Source of the DNA: Mesorhizobium prunaredense | GTDB taxonomy: Bacteria > Pseudomonadota > Alphaproteobacteria > Rhizobiales > Rhizobiaceae | Reading direction: 5' to 3' | Assembly: GCF_900156895.1 (NCBI RefSeq) | Contig: NZ_FTPD01000082.1 | Span: 234,161-298,160, forward strand | Length of the DNA: 64,000 bases | Shown: positions 1-8,252 of the stretch, one piece after another | How the letters are laid out: each line of letters opens with the position of its first letter | How positions within the stretch are numbered: the first letter of the stretch is position 1 | Position numbers and translations under genes: made by a program | The notes under the pieces: model-generated | The model's input: only the letters and a program-made list of their open reading frames with translations | The model's database searches: none | What the model was told of the DNA's origin: nothing

Positions 1-2
1 TC

Positions 3-2054
3 ATCAAGGTTTCCGAATATCAGGTCGTGAACCAGGTGCTGTTCCAGGGCAACAAGAAGCTCAAGGATAACGCCCTCGCGGCCGCGGTCCAGTTGAAGCC
101 GCGTGGAACGTTCTCGCAGCAGGCGCTCGATGCCGATGTCGAAGCGGTCAAGGCCGCCTACAGGCGTATCGGCCGCGACGACGCCGCCGTGACCACCCAG
201 ATCATGGATCTCGGCGACAACCGCGTGAACGTGATCTTCAACATCAATGAAGGCGGCCGCACGCAGATCGCCGCGATCAATTTCGTCGGCAACAGCGCCT
301 ATTCGAGCCGCCGCCTGTCCGACGTCATCTCGACCAAGCGCTCGACCATCCTGTCGTTCGTGCTGCGCGATGACGTCTATGACGAAGACAAGCTGCGCGC
401 CGACCAGGAGTTGCTGCGCCGTTTCTATTACAATCACGGCTATGCCGACTTCCAGGTGATTTCCGCGGTCGGCGAACTCGACGAAACCACCAATAAATAC
501 ACGGTGACCATCACCGTGCAGGAGGGCGACCGCTACACCTTCGGCGACGTCAGCGTCGAGAGCACGATTCCCGAGGTCGACCCCGCATCGCTGCAGTCGG
601 TGGTCGAAACCCACAAGGGCGATGTCTACAACGCCGAGAACGTCGAAGACACCATCATCGCATTAACCGAGAGGGTCGCCGGTTCCGGCTACCCCTTCGC
701 CCAGGTGACGCCGCGCGGCGACCGCAATTTCGAGAACCACACCATTTCAGTGGTCTATACGATCGACCAGGGCACCAAGGCCTATGTCGAGCGCATCGAG
801 ATTCGCGGCAACGACCGGACACGCGACTTTGTCATTCGCCGCGAATTCGACGTGAGTGAGGGCGATGCCTTCAACCAGGTTCTCATCCAGCGCGCGAAGA
901 AACGGCTGGAAGCGCTCGATTTTTTTGAGAAAGTCGAGGTTTCGACCGTGCCAGGCTCTGAGCCGGATCAGGTGGTGCTGGTGGTCGACGTGGTCGAGAA
1001 ATCGACCGGCGAGTTCTCCGTCGGCGCCGGCTATTCGACAGGCGGCGACACCGACGGCCCATCCATCGAAGGATCGATCACCGAGCGCAACTTCCTCGGA
1101 CGCGGCCAGTTCATCAAGCTATCGGCGGGCGGCGGCAAGAATTCACGTGACTACAGCTTCTCCTTCACCGAGCCCTATTTCCTCGGGCGGCGTATCGCTG
1201 CCGGTTTCGATGTCTTCCACCGGACCAGGGAATACGACGACTACCAGAGCGAGACGACGGGCGCGACAGTGCGCTTCGGCCTGCCGATCACCGACGACAT
1301 CTCGACGCAGTTGGCGTATAATATCTCGCAGGAGAAGTATGAGCTCGACGATGGCTGCGATCCCAACGCCGGGTGCGAGGTCTCTACGGCTATCCTAAAC
1401 GGCATTGAGGAAAGCCCGTGGCTCAAGTCGTCGGTCAGTCTCGCCCTGGTCTACAACACCATCGACGACATGAAGAGCCCGCATGAAGGCATCTTCGCCA
1501 ATGTCACCACGGAATTCGCCGGCCTCGGCGGCGACGCCAAATTCGTCAAGGTGACAGCGCGTGGCACCGTTTACCAGACATTGTCTGAGCAGCTTGATCT
1601 GGTTGGTTTGATTGCGGGTGGAGCGGGCCATATCCAGGGCTACGGCAGCGACGACGACCTGCGCATCTTCGACCATTTCCAGAGCAGCGACCGTATGATC
1701 CGCGGCTTCGCCTATGGCGGCATCGGTCCTGTCGACGACCAGGGCTTTGACGACCATCTCGGTGGCACCACCTATTTCAACGCCTCGGCGGAAGCCCAGT
1801 TTCCGATGCCGGTGATTCCGGAGAGCTTCGGCCTGCGCGGCGCGGTCTTTGCCGATGCGGCGACACTTTATGGCAACGATGTGGCGGGTGTCGATCCATC
1901 GACAACCGGGATGGAGTGGCGCGCCTCGGTCGGTCTCGGCATGATGTGGGCGTCGCCCTTTGGCCCGATCCGCATCGACTATGCGATCCCGGTCCTCAAG
2001 GAGGACACCGACGACGTGCAGGAATTCAACTTCGGCATATCGTCCCGCTTCTGA
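3..2054 (+). CDS. bamA: Outer membrane protein assembly factor BamA (5' end outside window)
   Basis: Central subunit of the BAM complex, which folds and inserts beta-barrel proteins into the outer membrane. The frame is open to the window edge (IKVSEYQVVNQVLFQGN), so the GTG at 27 is internal and the signal peptide and first POTRA region are missing. The visible part holds several POTRA repeats (about the first 340 residues) and then a 16-strand-type barrel of the bacterial surface antigen family that ends in the aromatic residue expected for an outer membrane protein (FGISSRF). The 684 visible residues are roughly 100 short of a usual rhizobial BamA. It lies just upstream of the lipid A operon, a conserved arrangement. 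The family assignment is secure; only the start is unseen. Confidence 0.95.
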   Translation: MKVSEYQVVNQVLFQGNKKLKDNALAAAVQLKPRGTFSQQALDADVEAVKAAYRRIGRDDAAVTTQIMDLGDNRVNVIFNINEGGRTQIAAINFVGNSAYSSRRLSDVISTKRSTILSFVLRDDVYDEDKLRADQELLRRFYYNHGYADFQVISAVGELDETTNKYTVTITVQEGDRYTFGDVSVESTIPEVDPASLQSVVETHKGDVYNAENVEDTIIALTERVAGSGYPFAQVTPRGDRNFENHTISVVYTIDQGTKAYVERIEIRGNDRTRDFVIRREFDVSEGDAFNQVLIQRAKKRLEALDFFEKVEVSTVPGSEPDQVVLVVDVVEKSTGEFSVGAGYSTGGDTDGPSIEGSITERNFLGRGQFIKLSAGGGKNSRDYSFSFTEPYFLGRRIAAGFDVFHRTREYDDYQSETTGATVRFGLPITDDISTQLAYNISQEKYELDDGCDPNAGCEVSTAILNGIEESPWLKSSVSLALVYNTIDDMKSPHEGIFANVTTEFAGLGGDAKFVKVTARGTVYQTLSEQLDLVGLIAGGAGHIQGYGSDDDLRIFDHFQSSDRMIRGFAYGGIGPVDDQGFDDHLGGTTYFNASAEAQFPMPVIPESFGLRGAVFADAATLYGNDVAGVDPSTTGMEWRASVGLGMMWASPFGPIRIDYAIPVLKEDTDDVQEFNFGISSRF

Positions 2055-2110
2055 TCGGCGGGCAACGATACTTCCGGGCCGTAGGGGTCCGGAAGAGAAT
2101 AATTCGACAC

Positions 2111-2213
2111 TACAGCGCGGCGCCTCCTCTTGGACGCGCAAAGCACGCTGTAGGACTTTGATTTTGCGCATGATTTTTTCCGAAAATCGATTCCGATTTT
2201 CGGGGTCATGCGC
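2111..2213. repeat. Palindromic intergenic repeat, copy 1 (RIME-like)
   Basis: About 100 bp between bamA and lpxD. Its right half is a nested palindrome: outer arms GCGCATGA (2166-2173) and TCATGCGC (2206-2213), inner arms CCGAAAATCG (2180-2189) and CGATTTTCGG (2194-2203). The left half (TTGGACGCGCAAAG...ACGCTGTA) recurs at 14789-14889 with the same inner palindrome, so this is a dispersed element and not only a terminator. Size and mosaic palindromic design resemble rhizobial RIME elements; that name is by analogy. Confidence 0.75.
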
Positions 2214-2234
2214 TAGCTGGATATAGCTTCTGGA

Positions 2235-3293
2235 ATGACCGATCCGGTGTTCTTCGCGCCATCACGCCGGTATACGGCTGGCGAAGTCGCGAATCTGACC
2301 GGCTCGGTGCTTGTCGATTCCGACCTCTCCGATAAATCGATCGAAGCCCTGGCGCCGGCAAGCGAAGGCGGCGAGCGCGCTCTTGTCTTTGTCGATGGCA
2401 GACGCAACTTCACGCTGATGCAATCGCTGCGAGCAGCGGCGGTTCTCTGCCCTGCCGAATTTGCCGGCAAAGCGCCGGCGGGTATCGCGGTTCTGATCCA
2501 TCCGCGCCCGCAACAGGCTTTCGCGATGGTTGGTCGCCTGCTTTTCCCGGCGGCTGCGACACCGGCGCCGATGACCGGCGAAACCGGTATCTCGCCGCAT
2601 GCCCATATCGATCCATCGGCGCGTGTCGAGGCCGGCACGATCGTCGAGGCCGGCGCGATCATCGGCCCTCGCGCTTCTATCGGCAGCGGAACCGTCATTG
2701 CTCCTCATGCCGTTATCGGTCCGTCCTGCCAGTTCGGCCGCGACGGCTATGTCGGTCCAGGCGCCAGCATCCAGTACGCGCTGATCGGCAACCGCGTCAT
2801 CATTCATGGCGGCGCCCGCATCGGCCAGGACGGTTTTGGCTTCGTCGCCGGCGCCAAGGGCCCGGAGCGCGTGCCGCAAATCGGCAGGGTCGTTATCCAG
2901 GACGACGTCGAGATCGGCTCCAATACCACGGTCGATCGTGGCGCCATGTCCGACACGATTATCGGTCAAGGCACCAAGATCGACAATCTGGTCCAGATCG
3001 CTCATAACGTCCGCATCGGCCGCAATTGCATAATCGCCGGCCTTTCGGGCATTTCCGGTTCCGTAACGGTGGGCGACAACGTCACCATGGGTGGCGGTGT
3101 CGGTCTTGCGGATCACCTGACGGTAGGGACAGGGGCCAAGCTTGCTGCAAGAAGCGGGTTCATGAGCAACGTCCCCGCGGGCGAGATTTGGGGAGGGTAC
3201 CCGGCGCAGCCGATGGCGGAAGCCATGCGGGAGATCGCGGCTCTGCGAAGACTGGCCAGGGCGCGCAAATCGGGCGACGGAGGGAAGAGCTGA
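2235..3293 (+). CDS. lpxD: UDP-3-O-(3-hydroxyacyl)glucosamine N-acyltransferase
   Basis: Third step of lipid A synthesis: adds the second 3-hydroxyacyl chain, from acyl-ACP, to UDP-3-O-acyl-glucosamine in the cytoplasm. The protein has 352 residues, close to the family norm. Residues 1-110 match the N-terminal uridine-binding domain. Residues 115-330 form a left-handed beta-helix of hexapeptide repeats (IDPSARVEAGTIVEAGAIIG) with the family stretch IGQDGFGFV and the catalytic-type motif IAHNVRIG. The ATG at 2235 directly follows the intergenic repeat. The next gene, fabZ, starts 1 nt after its stop, so the two are probably translated together. Confidence 0.96.
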   Translation: MTDPVFFAPSRRYTAGEVANLTGSVLVDSDLSDKSIEALAPASEGGERALVFVDGRRNFTLMQSLRAAAVLCPAEFAGKAPAGIAVLIHPRPQQAFAMVGRLLFPAAATPAPMTGETGISPHAHIDPSARVEAGTIVEAGAIIGPRASIGSGTVIAPHAVIGPSCQFGRDGYVGPGASIQYALIGNRVIIHGGARIGQDGFGFVAGAKGPERVPQIGRVVIQDDVEIGSNTTVDRGAMSDTIIGQGTKIDNLVQIAHNVRIGRNCIIAGLSGISGSVTVGDNVTMGGGVGLADHLTVGTGAKLAARSGFMSNVPAGEIWGGYPAQPMAEAMREIAALRRLARARKSGDGGKS

Positions 3294-3294
3294 G

Positions 3295-3771
3295 ATGGTT
3301 GCGGCGACGACGCTCGAGGCGGTCGACATATTGGGGCTGATGAAGCTCCTGCCGCATCGCTATCCGTTCCTGATGATCGACCGCATCATCGATATCGATG
3401 GCGACGAGTCCGCCACCGGCATCAAGAACGTGACAATAAACGAGCCGCATTTCCAAGGTCATTTCCCGGATCAGCCGGTCATGCCCGGCGTGCTGATCGT
3501 CGAGGCGATGGCGCAGACGGCCGGCGCCATCTGCATCCGCAGCCTCGGTATCGAAAGAAATCCTGGCGCCGAAAAACCGTCGCTGGTCTATTTCCTGACT
3601 ATCGACAATGCCAAATTCCGTAAACCGGTGGTTCCCGGCGACCAGTTGAAGATCCATGTGAAGAAAATCAAGAAACGCGGCAACCTCCTCAAATTCGCCT
3701 GCGAGGCCCTGGTCGACGGCGTCAAGGCCGCGGAAGCCGAGATCTCGGCGATGATGGTCACGAGCGACTGA
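3295..3771 (+). CDS. fabZ: 3-hydroxyacyl-[acyl-carrier-protein] dehydratase FabZ
   Basis: Dehydrates 3-hydroxyacyl-ACP to trans-2-enoyl-ACP in fatty acid elongation and competes with LpxA/LpxD for the same acyl-ACP pool. The protein is a single hot-dog fold of 158 residues with the catalytic His in LLPHRYPFLMIDR and the catalytic Glu in PGVLIVEAMAQTAG. It sits between lpxD and lpxA, the usual gram-negative order, with 1 nt to lpxD and 7 nt to lpxA. Co-expression presumably balances lipid A and phospholipid synthesis. Confidence 0.97.
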   Translation: MVAATTLEAVDILGLMKLLPHRYPFLMIDRIIDIDGDESATGIKNVTINEPHFQGHFPDQPVMPGVLIVEAMAQTAGAICIRSLGIERNPGAEKPSLVYFLTIDNAKFRKPVVPGDQLKIHVKKIKKRGNLLKFACEALVDGVKAAEAEISAMMVTSD

Positions 3772-3778
3772 CGATCGA

Positions 3779-4618
3779 ATGCTTATGAAAATCCAGACAG
3801 TCATCCATCCATCTTCGGTCATCGAGACCGGCGCCAAAATCGGCGAAGGCGTCCGCATCGGGCCGTTCTGCCACATCAGCGCCGACGCAGTGATCGGCGA
3901 CCGCGTCGAACTGGTCAGCCACATCTCGGTGATCGGCGCGACCACCATCGGTGCGTCGACCAAAGTCTATCCGATGGCGACACTGGGCGCGCCGCCGCAA
4001 AACACCAAGCACAAGGGCGGCCGCACCACGCTGGTCATCGGCGAGAACTGCACGATCCGCGAAGGCGTGACCATGCACCTCGGCACCGATTCCAGCCGCG
4101 GCGAGACGACCATCGGCGACAACGGCAACTTCCTTGCCTACGCCCACATCGCGCATGATTGCATCGTCGGCAAGAACGCTACCTTCGCCAATCAGGCGAC
4201 GCTGGGCGGCCATTGCGAGATCGGCGACAACGTCTATATCGGTGGTCTCAGCGCCGTCCATCAGTTTGTCCGCGTCGGCGACAACGCCTTTCTCGGCGGT
4301 TGCTCGGCATTCGTCGGCGATGTCATTCCCTACGCCATCGCCGTCGGCAATCGCGCCAGCCTTCGCGGCCTCAACATCATCGGCCTGAAGCGCGCGGGCC
4401 TGCCGCGTTCCGAGATCCATACGCTGCGCAGGGCCTACAGGACGATCTTCGATCGCTCCCGAACCGTCGGCGAGAACGTCGAGTTCGCCAGGGCGGAATT
4501 CGCCTCGTCACCGACCGCCATGAAGATCATCGATTTCATCGCCAGTCGCGGTAAGCGGCACTATGCCGTCCCGTCGCTCAAGGCTGGCGGCGGCGACGAT
4601 GCAGATGACGAAGATTGA
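3779..4618 (+). CDS. lpxA: UDP-N-acetylglucosamine O-acyltransferase
   Basis: First step of lipid A synthesis: moves a 3-hydroxyacyl chain from ACP to the 3-OH of UDP-GlcNAc. The protein has 279 residues: an N-terminal hexapeptide beta-helix (IHPSSVIETGAKIGEGVRIG onward), the active-site stretch with the conserved His around AYAHIAHDCIVG, and a C-terminal helical region ending in an acidic tail (GGDDADDED). The E. coli enzyme is shorter (262), and the extra length is at the C-terminus. An alternative start is the ATG two codons downstream at 3785. Its 3' end overlaps the start of lpxI. Confidence 0.96.
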   Translation: MLMKIQTVIHPSSVIETGAKIGEGVRIGPFCHISADAVIGDRVELVSHISVIGATTIGASTKVYPMATLGAPPQNTKHKGGRTTLVIGENCTIREGVTMHLGTDSSRGETTIGDNGNFLAYAHIAHDCIVGKNATFANQATLGGHCEIGDNVYIGGLSAVHQFVRVGDNAFLGGCSAFVGDVIPYAIAVGNRASLRGLNIIGLKRAGLPRSEIHTLRRAYRTIFDRSRTVGENVEFARAEFASSPTAMKIIDFIASRGKRHYAVPSLKAGGGDDADDED

Positions 4619-5507
4619 GGCCAGCCGGACGGGCCTTGATCTCGCGCCAGACGCCAAGGTCGGCATCATCGCCGGCGGCGGCAGCTTGCCGGTCGAAGTT
4701 GCGATCAGCCTGGCCGGACAAGGCTATCCGCCCGTCATTATCCTGATCGAGGGCGAAGCCGACCGCAAGTCCGAGCTCGGCGGCTACGAGCATGAGACTC
4801 TCGCTCTGGAAGACATCGGTTCGCTCGCTTCGTTGCTGAAGCGTCGACGGATCAGCCATCTGGTTCTTGCCGGCGAGATCAGGCGCCGGCCTCGACTGAT
4901 CGACATGCGCCCGAGCCTTGGCTTGCTTGCCGTGGTGCCTTCGGTGGTCATGGCGCTTGCCCGCGGCGACGACGGCCTGCTGAAGGTTTTGACGCGGGCC
5001 CTGGAGGCGCGTGGCGTCAAGGTGGTCGGTGCCCATGAGATCGTGCCGGAACTGGTCGCCGCCGAAGGCGCGCTGACCAAGGCAGCGCCGCGGAAATCCG
5101 ACTGGCGCGACATCAAAGCGGCCCACGCAGCGGCAATGGCCATCGGCGCGCTGGATATCGGCCAGGCGGCTGTTGCGATCGGCGGCCGCGTCATCGCGCT
5201 GGAAGGCATCGAGGGTACAGACGGATTGCTCGATCGAACACGGCAGTTGCGCGGCCATGGCAGGCTGGCCGGCAGAACGCGCGGCGTCCTGGTCAAATGC
5301 GCCAAGCCGGGCCAGGAGTTGCGCGCCGATCTGCCTTCCATCGGCCTGCAGACGATCGAGGCGGCGCACGCCGCCGGACTTGCCGGCATTGCCGTCGAAG
5401 CCGGCCGCTCGCTGGTTCTGGAAGGCCCGACAGTCGTCGCTCGCGCCAACGCGCTCGGCCTGTTCGTGATCGGCCTGCCCGCTGCGGAGCCGGTGCATGG
5501 CGACTGA
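4599..5507 (+). CDS. lpxI: UDP-2,3-diacylglucosamine pyrophosphatase LpxI
   Basis: Hydrolyses UDP-2,3-diacylglucosamine to lipid X and UMP, the step done by LpxH in E. coli; most alphaproteobacteria use this unrelated LpxI (DUF1009) enzyme. I chose the ATG at 4599 (MQMTKIEAS), inside the last codons of lpxA, giving 302 residues; the open frame extends to an ATG at 4563, but family proteins begin near VGIIAGGGSLP. Recognisable parts are the N-terminal glycine-rich GIIAGGGSLPVEVA and the C-terminal GVLVKCAKPGQE with DLPSIGLQTIEAA. It overlaps lpxA by 20 nt and lpxB by 11 nt, typical of a translationally coupled operon. Confidence 0.93.
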   Translation: MQMTKIEASRTGLDLAPDAKVGIIAGGGSLPVEVAISLAGQGYPPVIILIEGEADRKSELGGYEHETLALEDIGSLASLLKRRRISHLVLAGEIRRRPRLIDMRPSLGLLAVVPSVVMALARGDDGLLKVLTRALEARGVKVVGAHEIVPELVAAEGALTKAAPRKSDWRDIKAAHAAAMAIGALDIGQAAVAIGGRVIALEGIEGTDGLLDRTRQLRGHGRLAGRTRGVLVKCAKPGQELRADLPSIGLQTIEAAHAAGLAGIAVEAGRSLVLEGPTVVARANALGLFVIGLPAAEPVHGD

Positions 5508-6681
5508 GAGACCGCTGAAGATCGCCATCGTCGCCGGCGAGGAATCCGGCGATCTGCTTGGCGCCGACATCGTAGAGGCGCTCAAGCGCGTGACCCGCCG
5601 CGAGGTCCGGCTCGTCGGCATCGGCGGCCGGCATTTGCAGGCGCTCGGCCTCACGCCGTTGTTCGACGGCGGCGAGATCGCGCTGATGGGATTGAGCGCC
5701 ATCCTGCGTGATCTGCCGCGCCTGATACGACGGATCAGCCAGACGGCCGATGCGGTCGCCAATGAAAAGCCCGACTGCCTCATCACCATCGACAGCCCGG
5801 ATTTTTCGCTGCGCGTGGCGAAAAAGGTGCGTGCCGCCGATCCGGCAATCCCGATCGTCCACTATGTCTGTCCGAGCGTCTGGGCATGGCGGCCGGGCAG
5901 GGCGGGGGCGATGAAACCGTATGTCGACCACATCCTCTGCATACTGCCTTTCGAAGTGAGGGAGCTCGCCCGCCTCGGCGGTCCGCTAGGCACCTATGTC
6001 GGCCATCGCCTTACCCACGATCCGGGCGTGCTCGGCGCCGCCAAGGCGCAAAGCCTGCCGCGCGACCTGTCCGATGATCGTGTGAAGACACTGCTTGTGC
6101 TGCCCGGCTCGCGTCGCGGCGAGGTGCGACGGCTAGCCAGCCCGTTCGGCAAGACGATCTCGATCCTGCGTGCGCGCGGACACCGCTTGCGCCTGCTGTT
6201 GCCGACGGTGCCACATGTCGCCGACCTGGTCAGGGCTTCGGTGGCAAGCTGGGACGAGAAGCCGGAGATCATCCTTGATCCCGAGCGCAAATGGCAGGCC
6301 TTCGGCAAGGCCGATGCAGCACTGATCGCATCGGGAACGGTGTCGCTGGAACTGGCGCTGTCGGGTGTGCCGATGATCTCCTGCTACCGGCTCGATCCGG
6401 TCATGCGGATGGCCCAACGCCTGATCACCGTATGGAGCGCCTCCTTGCCCAATCTCATCGCCGACCGCCCGATCGTGCCGGAAAGCTACAACGAATATGT
6501 GCGACCGCACTATCTGGTGCGGCAGTTGGAGGCGCTGTTTTCCGACACCCCCTATCGCGCATGGCAGAAGGACGGTTTTGCCGAGGTGGCCAGACGCATG
6601 GCCGTCGACAGACCGTCCGGCGACATCGCTGCGGGGGTCGTGATGAGATATATCAAGGAGCGAATAGGGAGTAGCGAATAG
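5497..6681 (+). CDS. lpxB: Lipid-A-disaccharide synthase
   Basis: Condenses UDP-2,3-diacylglucosamine with lipid X to give the lipid A disaccharide; GT-B fold, family GT19, membrane-associated on the cytoplasmic side. The protein has 394 residues, close to family length, with the N-terminal signature AGEESGDLLGADIV, the central PSVWAWRPGRA and the C-terminal nucleotide-binding segment ASGTVSLELALSGVPM. It starts inside the lpxI 3' end. Its last codons (RIGSSE) and stop are encoded by a local direct and inverted repeat (see 6658-6739), so the C-terminal tail is probably not conserved. It is the last gene of the lpx operon. Confidence 0.96.
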   Translation: MATERPLKIAIVAGEESGDLLGADIVEALKRVTRREVRLVGIGGRHLQALGLTPLFDGGEIALMGLSAILRDLPRLIRRISQTADAVANEKPDCLITIDSPDFSLRVAKKVRAADPAIPIVHYVCPSVWAWRPGRAGAMKPYVDHILCILPFEVRELARLGGPLGTYVGHRLTHDPGVLGAAKAQSLPRDLSDDRVKTLLVLPGSRRGEVRRLASPFGKTISILRARGHRLRLLLPTVPHVADLVRASVASWDEKPEIILDPERKWQAFGKADAALIASGTVSLELALSGVPMISCYRLDPVMRMAQRLITVWSASLPNLIADRPIVPESYNEYVRPHYLVRQLEALFSDTPYRAWQKDGFAEVARRMAVDRPSGDIAAGVVMRYIKERIGSSE

Positions 6682-6739
6682 CGAGGAGTGGATCGCCGCG
6701 GAGGCAACTCTATCCCTACTCGCTATTCCCTATTCGCTC
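6658..6739. terminator. Imperfect inverted repeat between convergent lpxB and gltA
   Basis: The left arm starts GAGCGAATAGGGAGTAGCG (6658 on) and the right arm ends ...TATTCCCTATTCGCTC (6739). Their first 13 bases are perfectly complementary and the rest nearly so. Each arm is itself a run of GCGAATAGGGAGTAGCGAATAG-like direct repeats. Its place between converging stops suggests a bidirectional transcription stop, but there is no U-run and it may be a mobile short repeat. Confidence 0.55.
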
Positions 6740-6743
6740 GATC

Positions 6744-8072
6744 TTATCGCTTTGCAATCGGCACGTAGTCGCGTTCCGGCGCACCTGTATAGAGCTGGCG
6801 CGGGCGGCCGATCTTCTGGTGCGGATCCTCGATCATCTCTTTCCACTGCGCGATCCAGCCGACGGTGCGGGCGACCGCGAACAGCACTGTGAACATGGTG
6901 GTGGGGAAGCCCAGCGCCTTCAGCGTGATGCCGGAATAGAAATCGACGTTCGGATATAGCTTCTTCTCGATGAAATAGGAATCGGTCAGAGCGATCCTTT
7001 CCAGTTCCATGGCGATGTCGAGCAGCGGATCGTCCTTGATGCCGAGTTCGCCCAAGACCTCATGTGCGGTCTTCTGCATGATCTTGGCGCGCGGATCGTA
7101 GTTCTTGTAGACGCGGTGGCCAAAGCCCATCAGTCGAAACGGATCGTTCTTATCCTTGGCGCGGGCGATGAATTCCGGGATGTGGTCGACATGGCCGATC
7201 TCGCCCAGCATGTTCAAGGCTGCCTCGTTGGCGCCGCCATGGGCCGGTCCCCACAGGCAGGCGATGCCGGCGGCGATGCAGGCGAACGGATTGGCGCCCG
7301 ACGAGCCGGCGAGGCGAACGGTCGAGGTCGAGGCGTTCTGCTCGTGATCGGCGTGCAGGATGAAGATGCGCTCCATCGCACGCGCCAGCACCGGGTTGAT
7401 CTTGTATTCCTCGCACGGCACGGCAAAACACATATGCAGGAAGTTGGCCGCGAAATTCAGCTCGTTCTTCGGGTAAATGAATGGCTGGCCGATGTGGTAT
7501 TTATAAGCCATTGCCGCGATCGTAGGCATCTTGGCGATCAGCCGCATCGACGCGACCATGCGCTGGTATGGGTCCGAGATGTCGGTGGAATCGTGATAGA
7601 AGGCTGACAGCGCGCCGACCACGCCGCACATCACCGCCATCGGGTGGGCATCGCGGCGAAAGCCGGTGAAGAAGCGCGACATCTGCTCGTGCACCATGGT
7701 GTGGCGCGTCACCCGGTAGTCGAAATCGTCCTTCTGCGCCTTGGTCGGCAGTTCGCCGTAGAGCAAGAGATAACAGACTTCGAGGAAGTCGCCGTGTTCG
7801 GCCAACTGGTCGATCGGATAGCCGCGATGCAAAAGGATGCCGGCGTCGCCATCGATGAAGGTGATTTCCGACTCGCAGCTTGCCGTCGAAGTGAAGCCGG
7901 GATCATAGGTGAAGGCCCCGGTGGTGCTGTAAAGCGAGCCGATATCGATGACGTCAGGTCCGACCGAGCCGCTTCGCACCTTGAGTTCGTGAGTTTTGCC
8001 GCCGAATTCAAGTTTCGCCGTCGACGCGTGGGTTTTACCGCCAAATTCCATTTTTGTCGCAGCTTCGGACAT
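6744..8072 (-). CDS. gltA: Citrate synthase
   Basis: Condenses oxaloacetate and acetyl-CoA to citrate, the entry step of the TCA cycle. The protein has 442 residues of the hexameric type II class, with the active-site region MGFGHRVYKNYDPRAKIM and the His-bearing stretch ILHADHEQNASTSTVRLAGS. The start is the ATG at 8072 because it follows a strong AAAGGAGT ribosome site; the open frame runs 37 codons further without support. The N-terminus is odd: the nonapeptide KMEFGGKTH is repeated as KLEFGGKTH 13 residues later, which makes the protein slightly longer than the roughly 430 residues usual in rhizobia. Monocistronic, convergent with lpxB. Confidence 0.96.
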   Translation of the reverse strand: MSEAATKMEFGGKTHASTAKLEFGGKTHELKVRSGSVGPDVIDIGSLYSTTGAFTYDPGFTSTASCESEITFIDGDAGILLHRGYPIDQLAEHGDFLEVCYLLLYGELPTKAQKDDFDYRVTRHTMVHEQMSRFFTGFRRDAHPMAVMCGVVGALSAFYHDSTDISDPYQRMVASMRLIAKMPTIAAMAYKYHIGQPFIYPKNELNFAANFLHMCFAVPCEEYKINPVLARAMERIFILHADHEQNASTSTVRLAGSSGANPFACIAAGIACLWGPAHGGANEAALNMLGEIGHVDHIPEFIARAKDKNDPFRLMGFGHRVYKNYDPRAKIMQKTAHEVLGELGIKDDPLLDIAMELERIALTDSYFIEKKLYPNVDFYSGITLKALGFPTTMFTVLFAVARTVGWIAQWKEMIEDPHQKIGRPRQLYTGAPERDYVPIAKR

Positions 8073-8252
8073 TGCAAACTCCTTTTGTTTTCTCATGTCG
8101 GCAAAGGCAAAATATCTGCAACGCAACACGTCGAAAGTATCGGAGTTCGCACGTTTGCGCCCGCAATTGGATTTGCGTGCCAAATTGGGCCAAGACCTAA
8201 TGTTGCACTGCGAAACCCACCTTTCAATGCCAATCTTCTTGGGCCAGTTTTG

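Noticed and set aside
6658..6739. Repeat run considered as a CRISPR-like array
   Set aside because: The units are only about 20 nt, overlap each other, have no spacers of constant length and no cas genes lie near.
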